Notes: generated from the letters alone by a model not told the origin. Shown: positions 31,185 through 42,626, counted from the stretch's first letter. The stretch is 64,000 bases of DNA from Macrosoma leucophasiata (GCA_036365455.1 JAWQUS010000016.1:10005001-10069000); one strand, 5' to 3'. Numbers and translations: made by a program.

Positions 31185-31979
31185 TGGACATTTAATTAAA
31201 TGGAAAACAAAATATAGGTCAACTTATATATACGCGCATTGTACCTTATTCCGTATTTAGTCTCTCTACAAAATTATTCTTGGTATCGACTGTTGAAAGT
31301 TTGTGAATTAATTCTGGATCTATCTAATAAGGAATAAGTAATAGTAATCATAATTTCAACGTTCAGAAATCGGATTTTTAAAGACGATTTTCTGAAAAAT
31401 GTTTCTTATTGTCTCGGGGTTTTATACTTCCTATATTTAACATTAAATTAAATAAAAAGTAACTGTTATTTTACTTCGCCACGAATTCAATATCTTCGCC
31501 CGTGGAGAATAAACGTAGATAATGGCATAATTGAGAGCTGAGAGGACTCGGTCGAGCGTAGGTGTGCAAAGAATTTAGAAAATAATTTCGGCTTCCGTGC
31601 TAAGTATTATAATAGTATTTTTTTTTTACGGAACTCTCGTTGAAACTCGGCGCACGGCCACAGTTTTTATTCGGACCTATAGTTTCATGAAAGATTATTT
31701 TTTTCGTAGTTGCGGTTCTGTGCTCTTTTGAATCACTTTCGAAATTGTTTTCTAAAACAATGTTTTTATAAACGACCAAAGGCTCGGCGACTGCATGAAA
31801 CTGTTGCACCTGTAAAAAAAGAAAGTTATTATTTATTATTTTAGAGTATTATACCTAATAATTAATAAATATTGATTGGATATTTTCACAAAATTCGCTT
31901 TTTACTAAAAGGATGTATTTGTGGTCATTAATAGCATGCGAATTTCACTTCATAATATTAATAAAGACTAAACAACATT
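31185..31979. other. Unclassified AT-rich sequence
   Basis: No gene or repeat recognised. A 69-codon minus-strand frame (31600-31809) has no motif. Confidence 0.35.
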
Positions 31980-31991
31980 TTGTTAAATGTT

Positions 31992-32169
31992 TTTTATTTT
32001 TAAAGAAAAATGGAAAGAAAAATTTGACTTCAGGCGAGACTCGAACTCGCGGCCTACTGGGAATCTAGTCCAGCCGCTCTTCCAATTGAGCTACTGAAGT
32101 CCTGCCCGATTTGTCAAATCTTTCCTTCACATCTATTGCATTGCTTTATGGTAGCAGCAGCAGCAGTAG
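31992..32169 (-). mobile_element. tRNA retroposon T with 12-bp TSD
   Basis: TTGTTAAATGTT is repeated at 31980-31991 and 32170-32181. On the minus strand the 178-bp insert has a leader (GCTGCTGCTGCTACCATAAA, AGATTTGACAAATCGGGCAG), the 77-base tRNA-like unit (32026-32102) and an A-rich end (TTTCTTTAAAAATAAAAAA). An internal polymerase III promoter within the tRNA-like unit alone would not transcribe the long leader, so transcription may start upstream, as in other 5'-extended SINEs. Confidence 0.88.
32026..32102 (-). tRNA. tRNA-like sequence in retroposon T
   Basis: Reverse complement reads GACTTCAGTAGCTCAATTGG at the start and GCGAGTTCGAGTCTCGCC near the end, closing with TGAAGTCA. Acceptor (7 bp), D and T arms pair perfectly. 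The anticodon arm is weak as in the 12397 copy. It is embedded in a retroposed unit, so a pseudo-tRNA is the best reading. Confidence 0.45.
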
Positions 32170-32181
32170 TTGTTAAATGTT

Positions 32182-33650
32182 GCTTAGTCTTTATTTCACT
32201 GTCTTTCCACGAAACACGATTTCATAATATTTTTTTGTTCACAGGTACGAATGCAGATGTAACAGTTTAAAATATCAGTAAGTTACTAGGTATACCACGA
32301 ACGACAAGAGTGGTGTATTAAAAATAATTAATTTAAAAACGAAAGTGTGTTTGGCGCCGACAAACGGTCCGTGGATCACGAATGATGAGCTTATGCTCCG
32401 ATAAATATGTAAATTTTTGTCGGAAGGATACCAAATTAATGCTTAATTTCTCTATTCTGTTTCGCATAAATTCCGTAAATATATTCCTGAAAATCTTTTG
32501 ATATGCAGCAACAGCATTAAATTATGTAAGCTGTTGAATTTATAAATATTGTTAACGAAATACTCAAGAAAATTATAATAAGAACATTATTTCCGTGAAT
32601 GCTTGAAGCTAAACGTTGTATGGAAGATGTATATAAATTTGAATATATTATACATTTTCGATATTATCAACGTTCTATTAGAAATCAATAAAAATAAATT
32701 TAATTGCTGAACTTTTAAAAGGTCACCAAGAACGACCCAGACTAATTTGATTGTTTTTTTTTTGTTGAGTTTGTAACTGTGTACATTGATTGTAGATTAG
32801 GAGGATGTAGGTAGATTGATTTGATAATTTAAATATAAAAAAAACATGAAAAATAAAATTGTATAACACACTAGACTTCTTACTATACTTTTAAAATGAT
32901 TTATATAGGTAATAAAGAGTGAGGCAAGTAGGTACATTAGTAGGTAGATATACTTAAATGAAGGGTCATCTAAAATGACTGACATTATTAAAGTAAAAAT
33001 ACCTACCTACTATAATAAATCTTTTGTACAAAAATAATAAGCTGTAACATGTTATCTTTTTTTATTACGGTAAGGAAATATTTAAAAATCAGTAAATGTT
33101 CTTTTCAGGATGTTATCACAAAGCTGTTTCAATTTTTTTGAAAATTTTCATTCACATCTCGCCACAATCATTTTGAATATAAACTGTGTAAAAACCTGCA
33201 ACAAGTATCAATAACGAAGTGAATCAATCCTAAGCGTCATTATCTATCGGTGCACTGCAATAGGTATATCACATTACTTGGTGTATCTTACTAAGTAGGT
33301 TTCTATCTATTTTGTACGTTACATGTATGCTGCACCTTACTCTCGCTTAAGTATGTCTTATATTTGGGTGTGTACAGTTTTTTAACTAAGAGAAGTTTAT
33401 GGGTCGTTAATCAAGAGCCGTTAATGGAGTAAAAGCTGAGTCCGGTGTACCGGAATGTTAGTTACGACGTTGTTAAAGTAAATTGGGTTATCTGAACTGC
33501 TCGTTATAATTGTACGTTTTATTCAGCTGAGGTACTTACTAGACGCAGTGGATATTGGATCGGTAAATAAATGCGTATTTGGTTTAGGTATATTAAAACT
33601 AAGACTGGCAGTAGATTATCCTAAGATCACCTGCGTATTTATCTTTCCAT
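32182..33650. other. Unclassified AT-rich sequence
   Basis: No gene or recognised repeat. The frame at 32797-32985 minus is hydrophobic and low complexity. Confidence 0.35.
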
Positions 33651-33660
33651 AATTAATTGT

Positions 33661-33891
33661 TATATTGTATAGCTCGGAGAACCGATAGCCGCTGGGGCAG
33701 AAAGGTTCTCGAGTGGAGACCACGTATCGGCAAGCGCAGCGTAGGGCGTACACCTGCAAGATGGACCGACGACCTAGTCAAGGCTGCAGGTACCTGCTGG
33801 ATGCACGTCGCTTCCGATCGGTCGGCATGGAGGTCATTGGGGGAGGCCTATGATCAGCAGTGGACGTCTTATTGCTGATATGATGATGATG
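33661..33891 (+). pseudogene. RTE-type LINE, 3' end of ORF2, 10-bp TSD
   Basis: AATTAATTGT is repeated at 33651-33660 and 33892-33901, bounding the fragment. The frame reads RWGRKVLEWRPRIGKRSVGR then TPARWTDDLVKAAG and DRSAWRSLGEAYDQQWTSYC before the stop. This is the C-terminal tail of RTE-like reverse transcriptases common in Lepidoptera (RP..GKR..GRP..RW.DD..., W....QDR..WR...EAY.QQW). It ends with a TGATATGATGATGATG tail. The copy is 5' truncated; the reverse transcriptase domain is missing. Confidence 0.9.
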
Positions 33892-33901
33892 AATTAATTG
33901 T

Positions 33902-36812
33902 ATTAGGTATTATGTTAATTTTATATTTCACCCACAGCAAAAATACTTCGAAATTGGTAACGAAAAAATGTATGTATCAATAAATTAATTTTTATTGTAC
34001 TATATCTACTTGTTATAAACTTTGAAAAAACAAGTTTCGGACGAATTGAGAACCTCCTCCTTTTTTTTGGAAGTCGGTTAATTATATTTCGTACCCTACA
34101 ATTATCAACGATTGTTTAACGTATCCCATAATTTCACGCAATATTTTATAATACTCCATAGTTTTATTCATCTTTTATTAAATAATTCAACTTTGTTTTT
34201 TACCAGCGAAAGTATTAACGTTAATGAAGCCTCGCTTTTAAGCTATTGGATTTAAAAGTTGGCATAAATGGAGTATGATGTATTCTGGAAATGACCGACT
34301 TTGAGTTTGGAATGTTTGAAATCCGTGAAAGACAAGTTCAGGTTAATGAGTAAAGTTGTGTTAATAAGATAAATTCCATTTGTAAAGATGAAAACGCTTT
34401 GCATGTACATTATACAGATTACTAGGTCAGTGTTTTTGTGTTGTCTTTCTTGTATAAGTATAACGTTTGAAAGCTGTTCTTTACTGTAATTGTCGGTACA
34501 GAGTGTACAGGCATCAATATCAAAATGTGAATGAGAGTATCGGTTGTAAAAAAGACACATCTGATGGTTTGGTCGCAAACAAAAATGTTAAATTAGAAAA
34601 AGACAAAACAAAATATGATGTGAGAAGGATAATTAGACCGAAAGAGACCAAAATTGACCGAGCTACTTAGATCAAATATGTCAGACATTACTACGTAGTA
34701 CCTATTAATACATATTCTTTGACATTACCCTAAGGCGTGTTAAAATTCAATAGTATAAATGGAGAGATTGAGAGACAGGTTTATCTAGAAGAAGCACAGG
34801 ACATTTGTAAGGATAGAAATAGTTTGGGGTTCAATGATCCCTACATGGCCGTTTTTGTGTCAAGGTATAAATTATCTCATCAAGCCATGAGAGCTGATTT
34901 ACATTCAGATTTTTTGTTTTCCTGTAGAAGTCCTCCGACTTCACTTGCTAAGTCATAATTATCATCAAAGTGGGCTGTGTCTTTTATTTCATTTACAAAA
35001 AACTCATGTTCAGAAAATATGATTAAACTGTGTAAAACGTCAGATATATAAAAGAAGAGCTTGATAGAGGTTTGATACATATTGATACGTCATCCATAAT
35101 AAGGCTTCGCGAAAAGCACGTCACTGACAATAAGCATTTGATCTGTGAGAAGTCAAAGCGATGAATTTCGCGATATTTTTTCAGAAGAACGTAAAAACTT
35201 TAGTGATATTGTGAAATGTGAAACGTGCAATGTCGCCATGCTATCTGTTTGGATAGGATGGATTTTAATTACTCAGATGTCAATACTCAGATATGCGCTG
35301 GTTTGGGATTTGCTTAGAAAAGTGTATTGCTGATACATTAAGTTGATTTTCTGTACATACCTTTGATAGTGATAATGTATATTTGTTGTACTTCGGTTTT
35401 CGGCCATGAATGTCAGGCGTCGAGGCCCTGACCTGGGTCCAGTAAATGACTTTCAAAATATTTATTTTTTCAAAATATTCAAGTGTTTGGTTATATTGTA
35501 TGTTTCGTGGTAAGAAATGTATATGAAATAAAAGATTGTGAATATAAAGTGGAATTGTGTGGGGCGGTGGATTTCAACTGATTTTGAATGAAATCAATAA
35601 GTTATTAGTTAATTCCTAATGTAGATACAGTTACTATGATAAAAAAATCAAATCAAAAAAGCCGAATAAAGTTGACGAAGTTTTAAATTAAGTTTTTATT
35701 CGTTAAGAGGTTACACTAAAAATAATAAGTAGGTACTATCATTTATTAAGAAAATTACATTATAATTATTTTTGAGATTTCAAAGACCAAAAAGACTACA
35801 GATTTGTAATGGTTGATTAAAATAATGACATCACAGAATAACACATTCCGAGGGAAAACCCAGGGTTCATCCGTACGACCCCACAAAGGTCTCTTATTAT
35901 AACTTTTATAACTTAGGTGACGTTAATTTGTGCAGATAAATCTGGGCCGTGTTTTAAATTATTCTCCCCTTTCCTGCCGTAACTTTAAACGGGACTATTC
36001 CCACAATATGGGACTCAATTTAGAGTTGCCCTTTTAGGTAGCTTGCTATAGAAATTTTAATACAAGCTCGGGGTTGTCGGCTTGAGACGTCAAGCACAGG
36101 TGCTGTGGTCGGACGCTATTTAAACTGCTGAAAGCAACAGGACTACGGTTATTCTATTATTGATGAAATACAAAATTTGAGAGGTTTTTATATTATGAAC
36201 TTTGCAGCAATAAATCTTTGCTTCCAACAGTGCTGTGCCAACCGATAACGGAAATAGAAATTACTGCTCGTATCTTTTATGAAGTTGGTGTTGTATTGTA
36301 TTGAATTTTATTGTTTTTCTTCAGCCAATGCAAGTGGCAAGCTGATTGCAGTGTATCAATCAGGCGTTTTCAAAAACGTTGTTTTCATGTAAACATGTTT
36401 TATAATTGACTAGTACACACGATATTGTTTGATAAGCTGTTACGTGCATATAAATATCATCTTTTTCATATACCTACACTTTCAGCTCAGTTTAATCTTG
36501 ATATGATGTCATCCGATAGGTAGTACCTACCGTTCTTACACAAACATACATCTCTCAATAGCAAGTAATATTTACAATTTCTACTTTACCCTCGCTTTTA
36601 GGTGCAGAACGCAAAAACAGGGAAATCAGAAGTACTTGCGTATATATGTTTTTAGTTCTCTTGTACGAGTATATCTGCGATCAGACTCAAAATAAGTACT
36701 TATTTATAAGCAGAATCGCTTGGCCAATAAGTCTCGAAAGCATCATAGTCATAGACGATTATTAAAATTTCTAACCTAAAATGCAACTGGTATAATTTTT
36801 AACGGTGGTTGA
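33902..36812. other. Unclassified sequence
   Basis: A 2.9-kb stretch with no recognised gene. Frames at 34252-34578 (minus), 34467-34670, 34737-34958 and 35145-35333 have no motifs. A GC-richer patch at 35400-35450 is unidentified. The GGAAGTCGGTT patch near 34070 belongs to a dispersed AAGTCGGTT-containing repeat also seen at 15165. Confidence 0.35.
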
Positions 36813-37086
36813 TTACCAGTGTCGGAGGTCGAGGGCGTAGGCATCACCACACCACCTAATGTATTTGCTGCCAAATATGTAGTAATGTTCAGCACTATGC
36901 TGTATGGTGCCATAATAACTAGGTATGTACCAAAGAGGCGAAACAACTTAGGCTTCAGGGGATTATCGCGTCTACATCTTCACCTTTCGTTTTTGTATAA
37001 ATTGTCTATAGGATGCAGTCATCACTTCTTATTCATTTGAATGTGAACTACATACTTGTTTGCCACCATCATAACATAAAAAAATA
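36813..37086 (+). repeat. Family C copy, diverged
   Basis: Order preserved: CCAGTGTCGGAGGTCGAGGG, CGTAGGCATCACCACA, TGTTCAGCACTATGCTGTAT, TAGGATGCAGTCATCACTTC and GTTTGCCACCATCATAACAT then an A-rich tail. Confidence 0.8.
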
Positions 37087-37801
37087 AACAAACAAAAATA
37101 AATGCAGTATCAAAATACCTAATTGATACGCGTATTTGCGTAAAACCGTCGCTGGGAACCAGCCGGAGGTCGACAAGCACTCTCACTTGGGCAATGAGAG
37201 AAATCTATCCATATTTATTCACCGCTTTCGATGGTATTGGCAAGAGGGCGCAATTACCGAGTACCCTCATGCTACCGCAATCTCGCAAATTGCTGATTTT
37301 ACTTTTGCCGATGGCAAGCAGTTTAAAATTGCAAGTCGTTATATGCATTAAAGAGCCCATCTTCGCGTCGTCGAGATCTTTTGACGTGACTCGACCCGGT
37401 GAGGCGGAATTATGACTCATTCCGTACTTTACACATACATTAAACAATGCTGTCTGCATGTGTGCAACCCGTACCTAATAGGTTAAATACTTTCTTCGTT
37501 AACTGTCCTTGCCATATTTAACAACTTGTGTTGTGTAATACTTTCATTGACATTCAATGTTTGCTGCATTGACCTATAGGTACTTAAATAGACACGACAT
37601 TCCTCTTGGCTGCACGTCGATAGTTTTAGTCAATTTACCTTGGTTTGCTGGCTGTTTATTTGTGTGCTAATTTGATGGCTTCTAGTTTTGGTTATGGTTA
37701 GATTTCTGTTGAGATATTTTGCATTTCTTTTGAGTTAAGTAATTGGATTTACAACAATAGATAAACAAAATTATAGTTTAAAAAAAAATTTTTAAGTTAC
37801 T
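37087..37801. other. Complex block at 37130-37440 and unclassified flanks
   Basis: 37130-37440 is compositionally complex, open in several frames over 200 bp (37136-37351, 37194-37415 plus; 37205-37459 minus), and matches no repeat in the window. No protein family is recognised. Confidence 0.3.
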
Positions 37802-37860
37802 ACTCATGAGATTTAAGGTGGTATGCCTCTATACTCGAAATTACAGGGCCGTAGATTAAA
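37802..37860 (-). repeat. Family C fragment
   Basis: GGTGGTATGCCTCTATACTC and GAAATTACAGGGCCGTAGAT match the middle of family C in minus orientation. Confidence 0.5.
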
Positions 37861-38248
37861 ATTCTACAATGATTGTCATACCTATATTAAATTCATTGCT
37901 GCGATATTCACTAAGATAATAGCAAGACTGCAAGATAATTCCTTTAGTACCTAACAGGGTAGACACTCTATGCATTTTTGATGCGCAGTTCTCTGTCGGC
38001 GTTTTAGACGCGTCATCTAATTATCACGGACAAATTCAAGATTCTTTACAAGCTCGTAATATGATTTTAAATCGTAGTTTTATTTGAGATGTAATACCGG
38101 ACGAACGAACTATTAGCGGATAGTATATGTCAAGGGCACCCGGTACAGGTTCCCACTGCATTGAGTACGATTAAAATGCTCGAATGTACTTGAAGTTGTT
38201 TGTATAACTTATAGCTTTGGTTACAAACTTAACGGTGTTAAGATTAAG

Positions 38249-38291
38249 CCTGGGTTGCACCAAGATATTTGTTAAAGTTAAAGTTATTTTC
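38249..38291. mobile_element. MITE G left-arm fragment
   Basis: GCCTGGGTTGCACC followed by GATATTTGTTAAAGTTAAAG matches the left end of the complete copy at 38977. It is directly followed by the T-rich 3' end of the jockey fragment. Confidence 0.7.
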
Positions 38292-38976
38292 ATTCTTTTT
38301 TTTATGTCAAAGGATTGACAGACAAGCAGACGGACCACCTGATGGAAAGTGGTTACCCTCGCCTATGAACATTTGCAATACCTGGGGAAGTTGCCAACGC
38401 GCTGCCAGCCCTGAAGGACTCTTTTGAAGAACGCCAGTTTTGAAGAACCCATATTGTAGCACCGAGGGAACACCTCAGAGGGAAGTTAGTTCCACAATTT
38501 GCACGTTCTGGGCAGGAATGAACGCGCGAATCGGACCGTTGAGCATTTCTAAGTATCTAATCTGTGCGGGTTGAACTTCTCTCTTCGGCGGGTGGTGCGA
38601 TGTATGAATGTAGACGATGGCACCAGGAGCGTCATCTAGCGGTGAATCGATGACGCTCCTTCAATTACATACAAATCTGCGTTTACTCTTACGCGATCGA
38701 ATTCGCATAAAATCTCGCACTAGGCACTCTGATCGAACAGTTCATCAGAGCACTCACCATTTTAAAGGCGGTAGAAAATGCACAGACATCCGATGTCTCT
38801 GCGCAGACTCAGATCTTCGAGTCTATCTGTGATTCCTGGGTCGTTTACGATTCGAATGGCACGTTTTTGAATGGGGCCAAGGAGACCAAGCTGGTATTTG
38901 GGGGCTTCCGCCCAAAGATGAGAGCAGTATTCCAAATGGGGCCTCACTTGAGCTTCATAGAGCTGTAGAGCCTGAG
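38292..38976 (-). pseudogene. Jockey-like LINE, C-terminal and 3' UTR fragment
   Basis: On the minus strand, from 38976 downwards, the frame reads LQLYEAQVRPHLEYCSHLWA then EAPKYQLGLLGPIQKRAIRI and VNDPGITDRLEDLSLRRDIG. This is the conserved C-terminal domain of jockey-clade reverse transcriptases (LYKAQVRP.MEYCSHLW.GAP...L..LDxVQ.RA.RI). The downstream part (below ~38760) is frameshifted, and the 3' UTR ends in CATAAAAAAAAGAATG on the minus strand. A small hairpin (GAGCGTCATC at 38630 against GATGACGCTC at 38649) interrupts the decayed region. The 5' part, including the polymerase core, is missing. Confidence 0.88.
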
Positions 38977-39106
38977 TTGCACCTCGATATTTGTTAAAGT
39001 TAAAGTTATCGTAACATTTCACATACTTCTCTAACTTTAACAGATTTCTTTAAGTTAGAGAAGGATGTGAAATGTTAAAATAACTCTAACAAATATTGTG
39101 GTGCAA
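38977..39106. mobile_element. MITE G, complete foldback
   Basis: Terminal GTTGCACC at 38977 and GGTGCAAC at 39106. The two halves are near-complete inverted repeats of about 58-64 bp (left GATATTTGTTAAAGTTAAAG and AACATTTCACATACTTCTCT; right the reverse with a few changes). It can form one long hairpin with a short loop. No protein is encoded. Confidence 0.85.
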
Positions 39107-39114
39107 CTAAAGCT

Positions 39115-39800
39115 TAAAGTTTCAAGTCGATAATCCACGTGGAAATAATTTTTCAGTGAGACTAACATACGGAGAAAACGAATCCATTATCACATTTATC
39201 ACCGCTAAAATTCCATTGTGTCAAGTCAAGCGTGAGATTTTGACCTGTTAACAGTACTGTATATATAAACATACTTACTAGTTTGCGAAATAATATTTGG
39301 TACAGTTAGTACACTACGATCATAGTAAAACGTACGTAGAAAACGGAAAACAACAAAAAATCCGATAGTACTAAAATTCGTGACAATGTGAGGGTCAAGC
39401 TTGTAAAGTTCCATAATTGTAAACTGTATCGTGTGGAGAAGGCATGGTTTATGTGTTACAGTTATAACGTTATGACATAGTTATACGTTTGTCGCAATAC
39501 TAGGATACATCGTTTGAACGCTGCCCGATCGTTAAGTCCCGCACTAAACACCTCGAATTGGAGGTTAAACTGGACATTTTGCACTGTTGTTAAAATGATT
39601 GTATCTTATTTAACTTACCCTTACCAGGCTTAGGGTATAAAGTTGACTGTGTTTATTGGGTCTATCCCAGAATATTGATGATGATGACTATCGTCATTAT
39701 CAATTACAATTTATGGCAGCTTAATACAAGAGCGATGGCTCTTCCTTTCTTTCATTTTGACCACAATCTGATATGTTCTTAAGTTTTCGCGAGCTACACT
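39115..39800. other. Unclassified sequence
   Basis: No gene or recognised repeat. Confidence 0.35.
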
Positions 39801-39833
39801 CATTGAAATAAAACTGTTTTTACGGATTTATCT

Positions 39834-40151
39834 AAGAATAAGAATAAGAACCATTTATTTGACACACAGCGAGACACATAAAACAGACATAAAACTTAAC
39901 AGGTAACAGAGAAAAGACAACACATTTTCTAAGAATTAATACATAATATGTGTCTCACGGCTGCCAAAAAGGTGTCCTGTTCAGCAAATGTCAGGTAACT
40001 TCATATAAAAGGTACCTGACGCTGGTTTTCAACAGGACCCTTAGTGAGTGAATCACGGATGTCAAATTTATAATAAAGGATAATTGTACTAATACTTATA
40101 CAAGGTACATACATACGGATATAAAACAGATAATAAGCCATTAAAATAACA
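39834..40151 (-). mobile_element. Insertion in the PLE left terminus
   Basis: Bounded by TATCT at 39829-39833 and 40152-40156. Starts AAGAATAAGAATAAGAACCA (reverse complement ends in repeated TTCTTA units, a typical LINE 3' tail). No coding frame recognised. Probably a 5'-truncated LINE on the minus strand. Confidence 0.55.
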
Positions 40152-40202
40152 TATCTCGCGTATATTAAACTAAAATGATTTTTAAAATCAACTCGACGTT
40201 TC

Positions 40203-40538
40203 GGCGGACTCTCATATATTGGTCAAACGAAGAGAGCTGTATCCACCCGCGTTAAAGAGCACATTGCTGATGTCAAAAACCGAAGAACAGGGAGGTCTGC
40301 AGTCTGTGAACACATAGCGGATAAGCCGAACCATTACATCCGGTTTGATAAAATTCAAATACTCGGTAAAGAACACAAACCCATTCCACGAATGGTACGC
40401 GAGGCTATTGAAATTAAAAGACACCCAAATTTCAATAGAGAAGATGGATGGCGATTATCATCAACATCATGGGATTCCATACTTAGCAAAATTAAATCCC
40501 AGCCGCAGCAGTCTGCAAGACCTCAAGATACCAAGTAA
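40203..40538 (+). pseudogene. PLE GIY-YIG endonuclease domain (5'-truncated)
   Basis: A 111-codon frame with no start codon reads GLSYIGQTKRAVSTRVKEHI then ADVKNRRTGRSAVCEHIADK and REAIEIKRHPNFNREDGWRL to a TAA at 40536-40538. It shows the YIG motif (residues 5-7), the R-x-x-E-H segment after it, the conserved catalytic Glu context REAIEI..HPN, and the W..L...W end. This is the domain that cuts target DNA in PLEs. The GIY half before YIG is lost at the junction with the terminus, so the domain is incomplete. The frame itself has no stop within it. Confidence 0.85.
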
Positions 40539-40875
40539 TTTTTGTGTTAATCCTGAACGCTACGCAAGGCGTTTACGAAATCGATGGAGGTAGCTACATA
40601 TAATTTTTTCAAAGTTCTGTCAGATAAATGTCACCTCAGTCTGCCCGGGACCACGGAAACTGAAAAGCAACCGAAACGTCAAGTTGATTATAAAAATAAT
40701 TTTTGTTTAATATACGCGAGATAAATCCGTAAAAATAGTTTTATTTCATTGACCACAATCTGTCTGACCATGTAGCCACTGATTATCACATACCTAATTA
40801 GCAGAGAATATGAGCATTCAATATATAATGTGTTGATTTTTTGCTTACTTAACGGTAAGTTACTTAATGGTAAGT

Positions 40876-41101
40876 TTTTACTGGTGGTAGAGTTCAAGTG
40901 ACGGAGCTCGCGGGCGTGGGCACCACCGCATTACCCTAATATACTTGCCGCTAAATGATAGTGTTCAGCACTATCGTGTTCCGGTCAGGTGGTAATGTAC
41001 GGCCTTGTAATTTCCGGCACAGAGACATAACACCTTAAGCCTCAGGAGTGGTAACGCATTTTGACCTTGGTCTTTGTGTGGGTGTCTATAGGCTGCAGTA
41101 A
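40876..41101 (+). repeat. Family C copy, 3' truncated
   Basis: TTTTTACTGGTGGTAGAG, CGGAGCTCGCGGGCGTGGGC, TTGTAATTTCCGGCACAGAG and GTGTCTATAGGCTGCAGT are in order. It stops before the CATCACTTAACATCAATG segment. Confidence 0.85.
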
Positions 41102-42625
41102 TTTCGAATTCGAGTTTTAAATTTCGCCAGTTTTATTTTGTAGGTATGTTTCACCATTTTGAATTTCACGGCTGTCCTTTTTGTTTTACGGAAACAAAAC
41201 TTAGCTTTAAAACCTTTCGGTATTTGAGACAGGTTGATAGACACTTCATTGATTAAAATCCAGGGGTTAGGTTATACGGAGGGTAAAAGGAGAGAGATAG
41301 GCTTGAAATAAGTACATACCTACCTTATCTATATCGTCTGTGTTGTTTGCATTTCGGATCAAAAATATGTTGTATTATGTTACATAAATGATTTCTTTAA
41401 TTATTTTCATTATGTGTATGTATAAAATTGTACGGGTTGTGTTTTTTTTCGTACTGTTTGGAGTTTTCCATTAGCTGCATTAGCACTATACACATTTTGT
41501 ATGTTACGAGTATGATGGTGGCAAACCAGCTCACATTGATACATTGATAATAAGTGAATACTGCAGACGTCTACACGAACACCGGTCAAAGTGTAGAAGC
41601 GCTGACACTATTGTTTTGGCTCTTTGATAGTTGTTACGGACCTCTACAATGATGTAGGTTAACTAACTGCATTTTTTTTTTTTAGAAATTTAATGCATAG
41701 GTTTAAATAAAATATATTTTGAGACAAAGAATGACTCAAGGACCAAGTAAACGAAGTTGCAGGCGGAAGTTGGTTTCTTTAACCAGTGACAGACTTCGAT
41801 TTTATGAAAAGTAACAAAAGAGGTGCACCTGGCTGGGACACGAACAGGATTTAATTCTATGCTTTGTGGTTCAAAAGAAATTATGTGTCAATAGCTTTCA
41901 ACTCTATTATCAATATTTTAGGTGTCTATAAATATGAAGGAAGGAAGGAAGCCTGTAGACCGACTATTATAATTTAAAATATTGCATGTTATACTAAAAA
42001 TCTAAAAAAAAAAATTGTTATTTTTGAAAAAAGGACTTACATGTATGAATATCGGCAGGTACAAAAATGTTATTCTCAAGTAAATATGTGTCAAAGAACA
42101 GAATTAAAAAGACAGTAGGTATATATCTTATTTGATGAGGAAATAATTAAAAATCATTATAATATACCAGCGATCTCACCTAGCTGTAAAACTGTCTATC
42201 ATCTACTACATTAATAATAATAATTCTCATAAACAATGCGGTAACTGGTCTGTTTTTAGTCCTAAAAATATATTCTTAATAGTCGTTATAATAAATTCGG
42301 GTCATTTATATACAGCAGGCCCTTTGACAGAAACAGTCGACGAAGGGGATTGCGACCGATTGTGAGCTTTGATAACATATAAATCTGGATTGTGAAATAA
42401 GTAATACCTAGTCATTTTTATACTATTTAGGTCAAATCTACTTTAGTTATAATCGCAACTAAAAAATAACTATTGCCATTTGAACTGGCTCACTGAATAA
42501 TTGTTAACATCTAGGTTTATAATTGTTGGTGTTATCCGAAATTTAGCAATAGTTTAGTAGAAAAAGAAAACCCTGTAATGAACAGATGCCCCTAGCGTAC
42601 TTTTTGGGTGAGGAGCTATTGAATT
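41102..42625. other. Mostly unclassified, with a family C fragment at 41513-41605
   Basis: 41513-41605 matches the GGTGGCAAAC..CACATTGAT..CTGCAGACGTCTA part of family C in minus orientation. The rest is AT-rich and unassigned. A short GAAGGAAGGAAG run is at 41937-41952. Confidence 0.45.
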
Positions 42626-42626
42626 T

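Larger units (their letters stand above)
39801..40750 (+). mobile_element. Penelope-like element (PLE) 3' portion with inverted termini
   Basis: Left terminus 39801-39833 plus 40152-40202 and right terminus 40668-40750 are reverse complements (for example ATCTCGCGTATATTAAAC at 40153 against GTTTAATATACGCGAGAT at 40714). PLEs often carry such terminal repeats, in direct or inverted arrangement. The coding part at 40203-40538 is the GIY-YIG endonuclease tail. The reverse transcriptase is absent. A 318-bp insertion splits the left terminus. Confidence 0.85.

Noticed and set aside
39834..40151. Independent gene in the PLE insertion
   Set aside because: No coding frame or motif; it is best read as a truncated retroelement with a TTCTTA-type tail.
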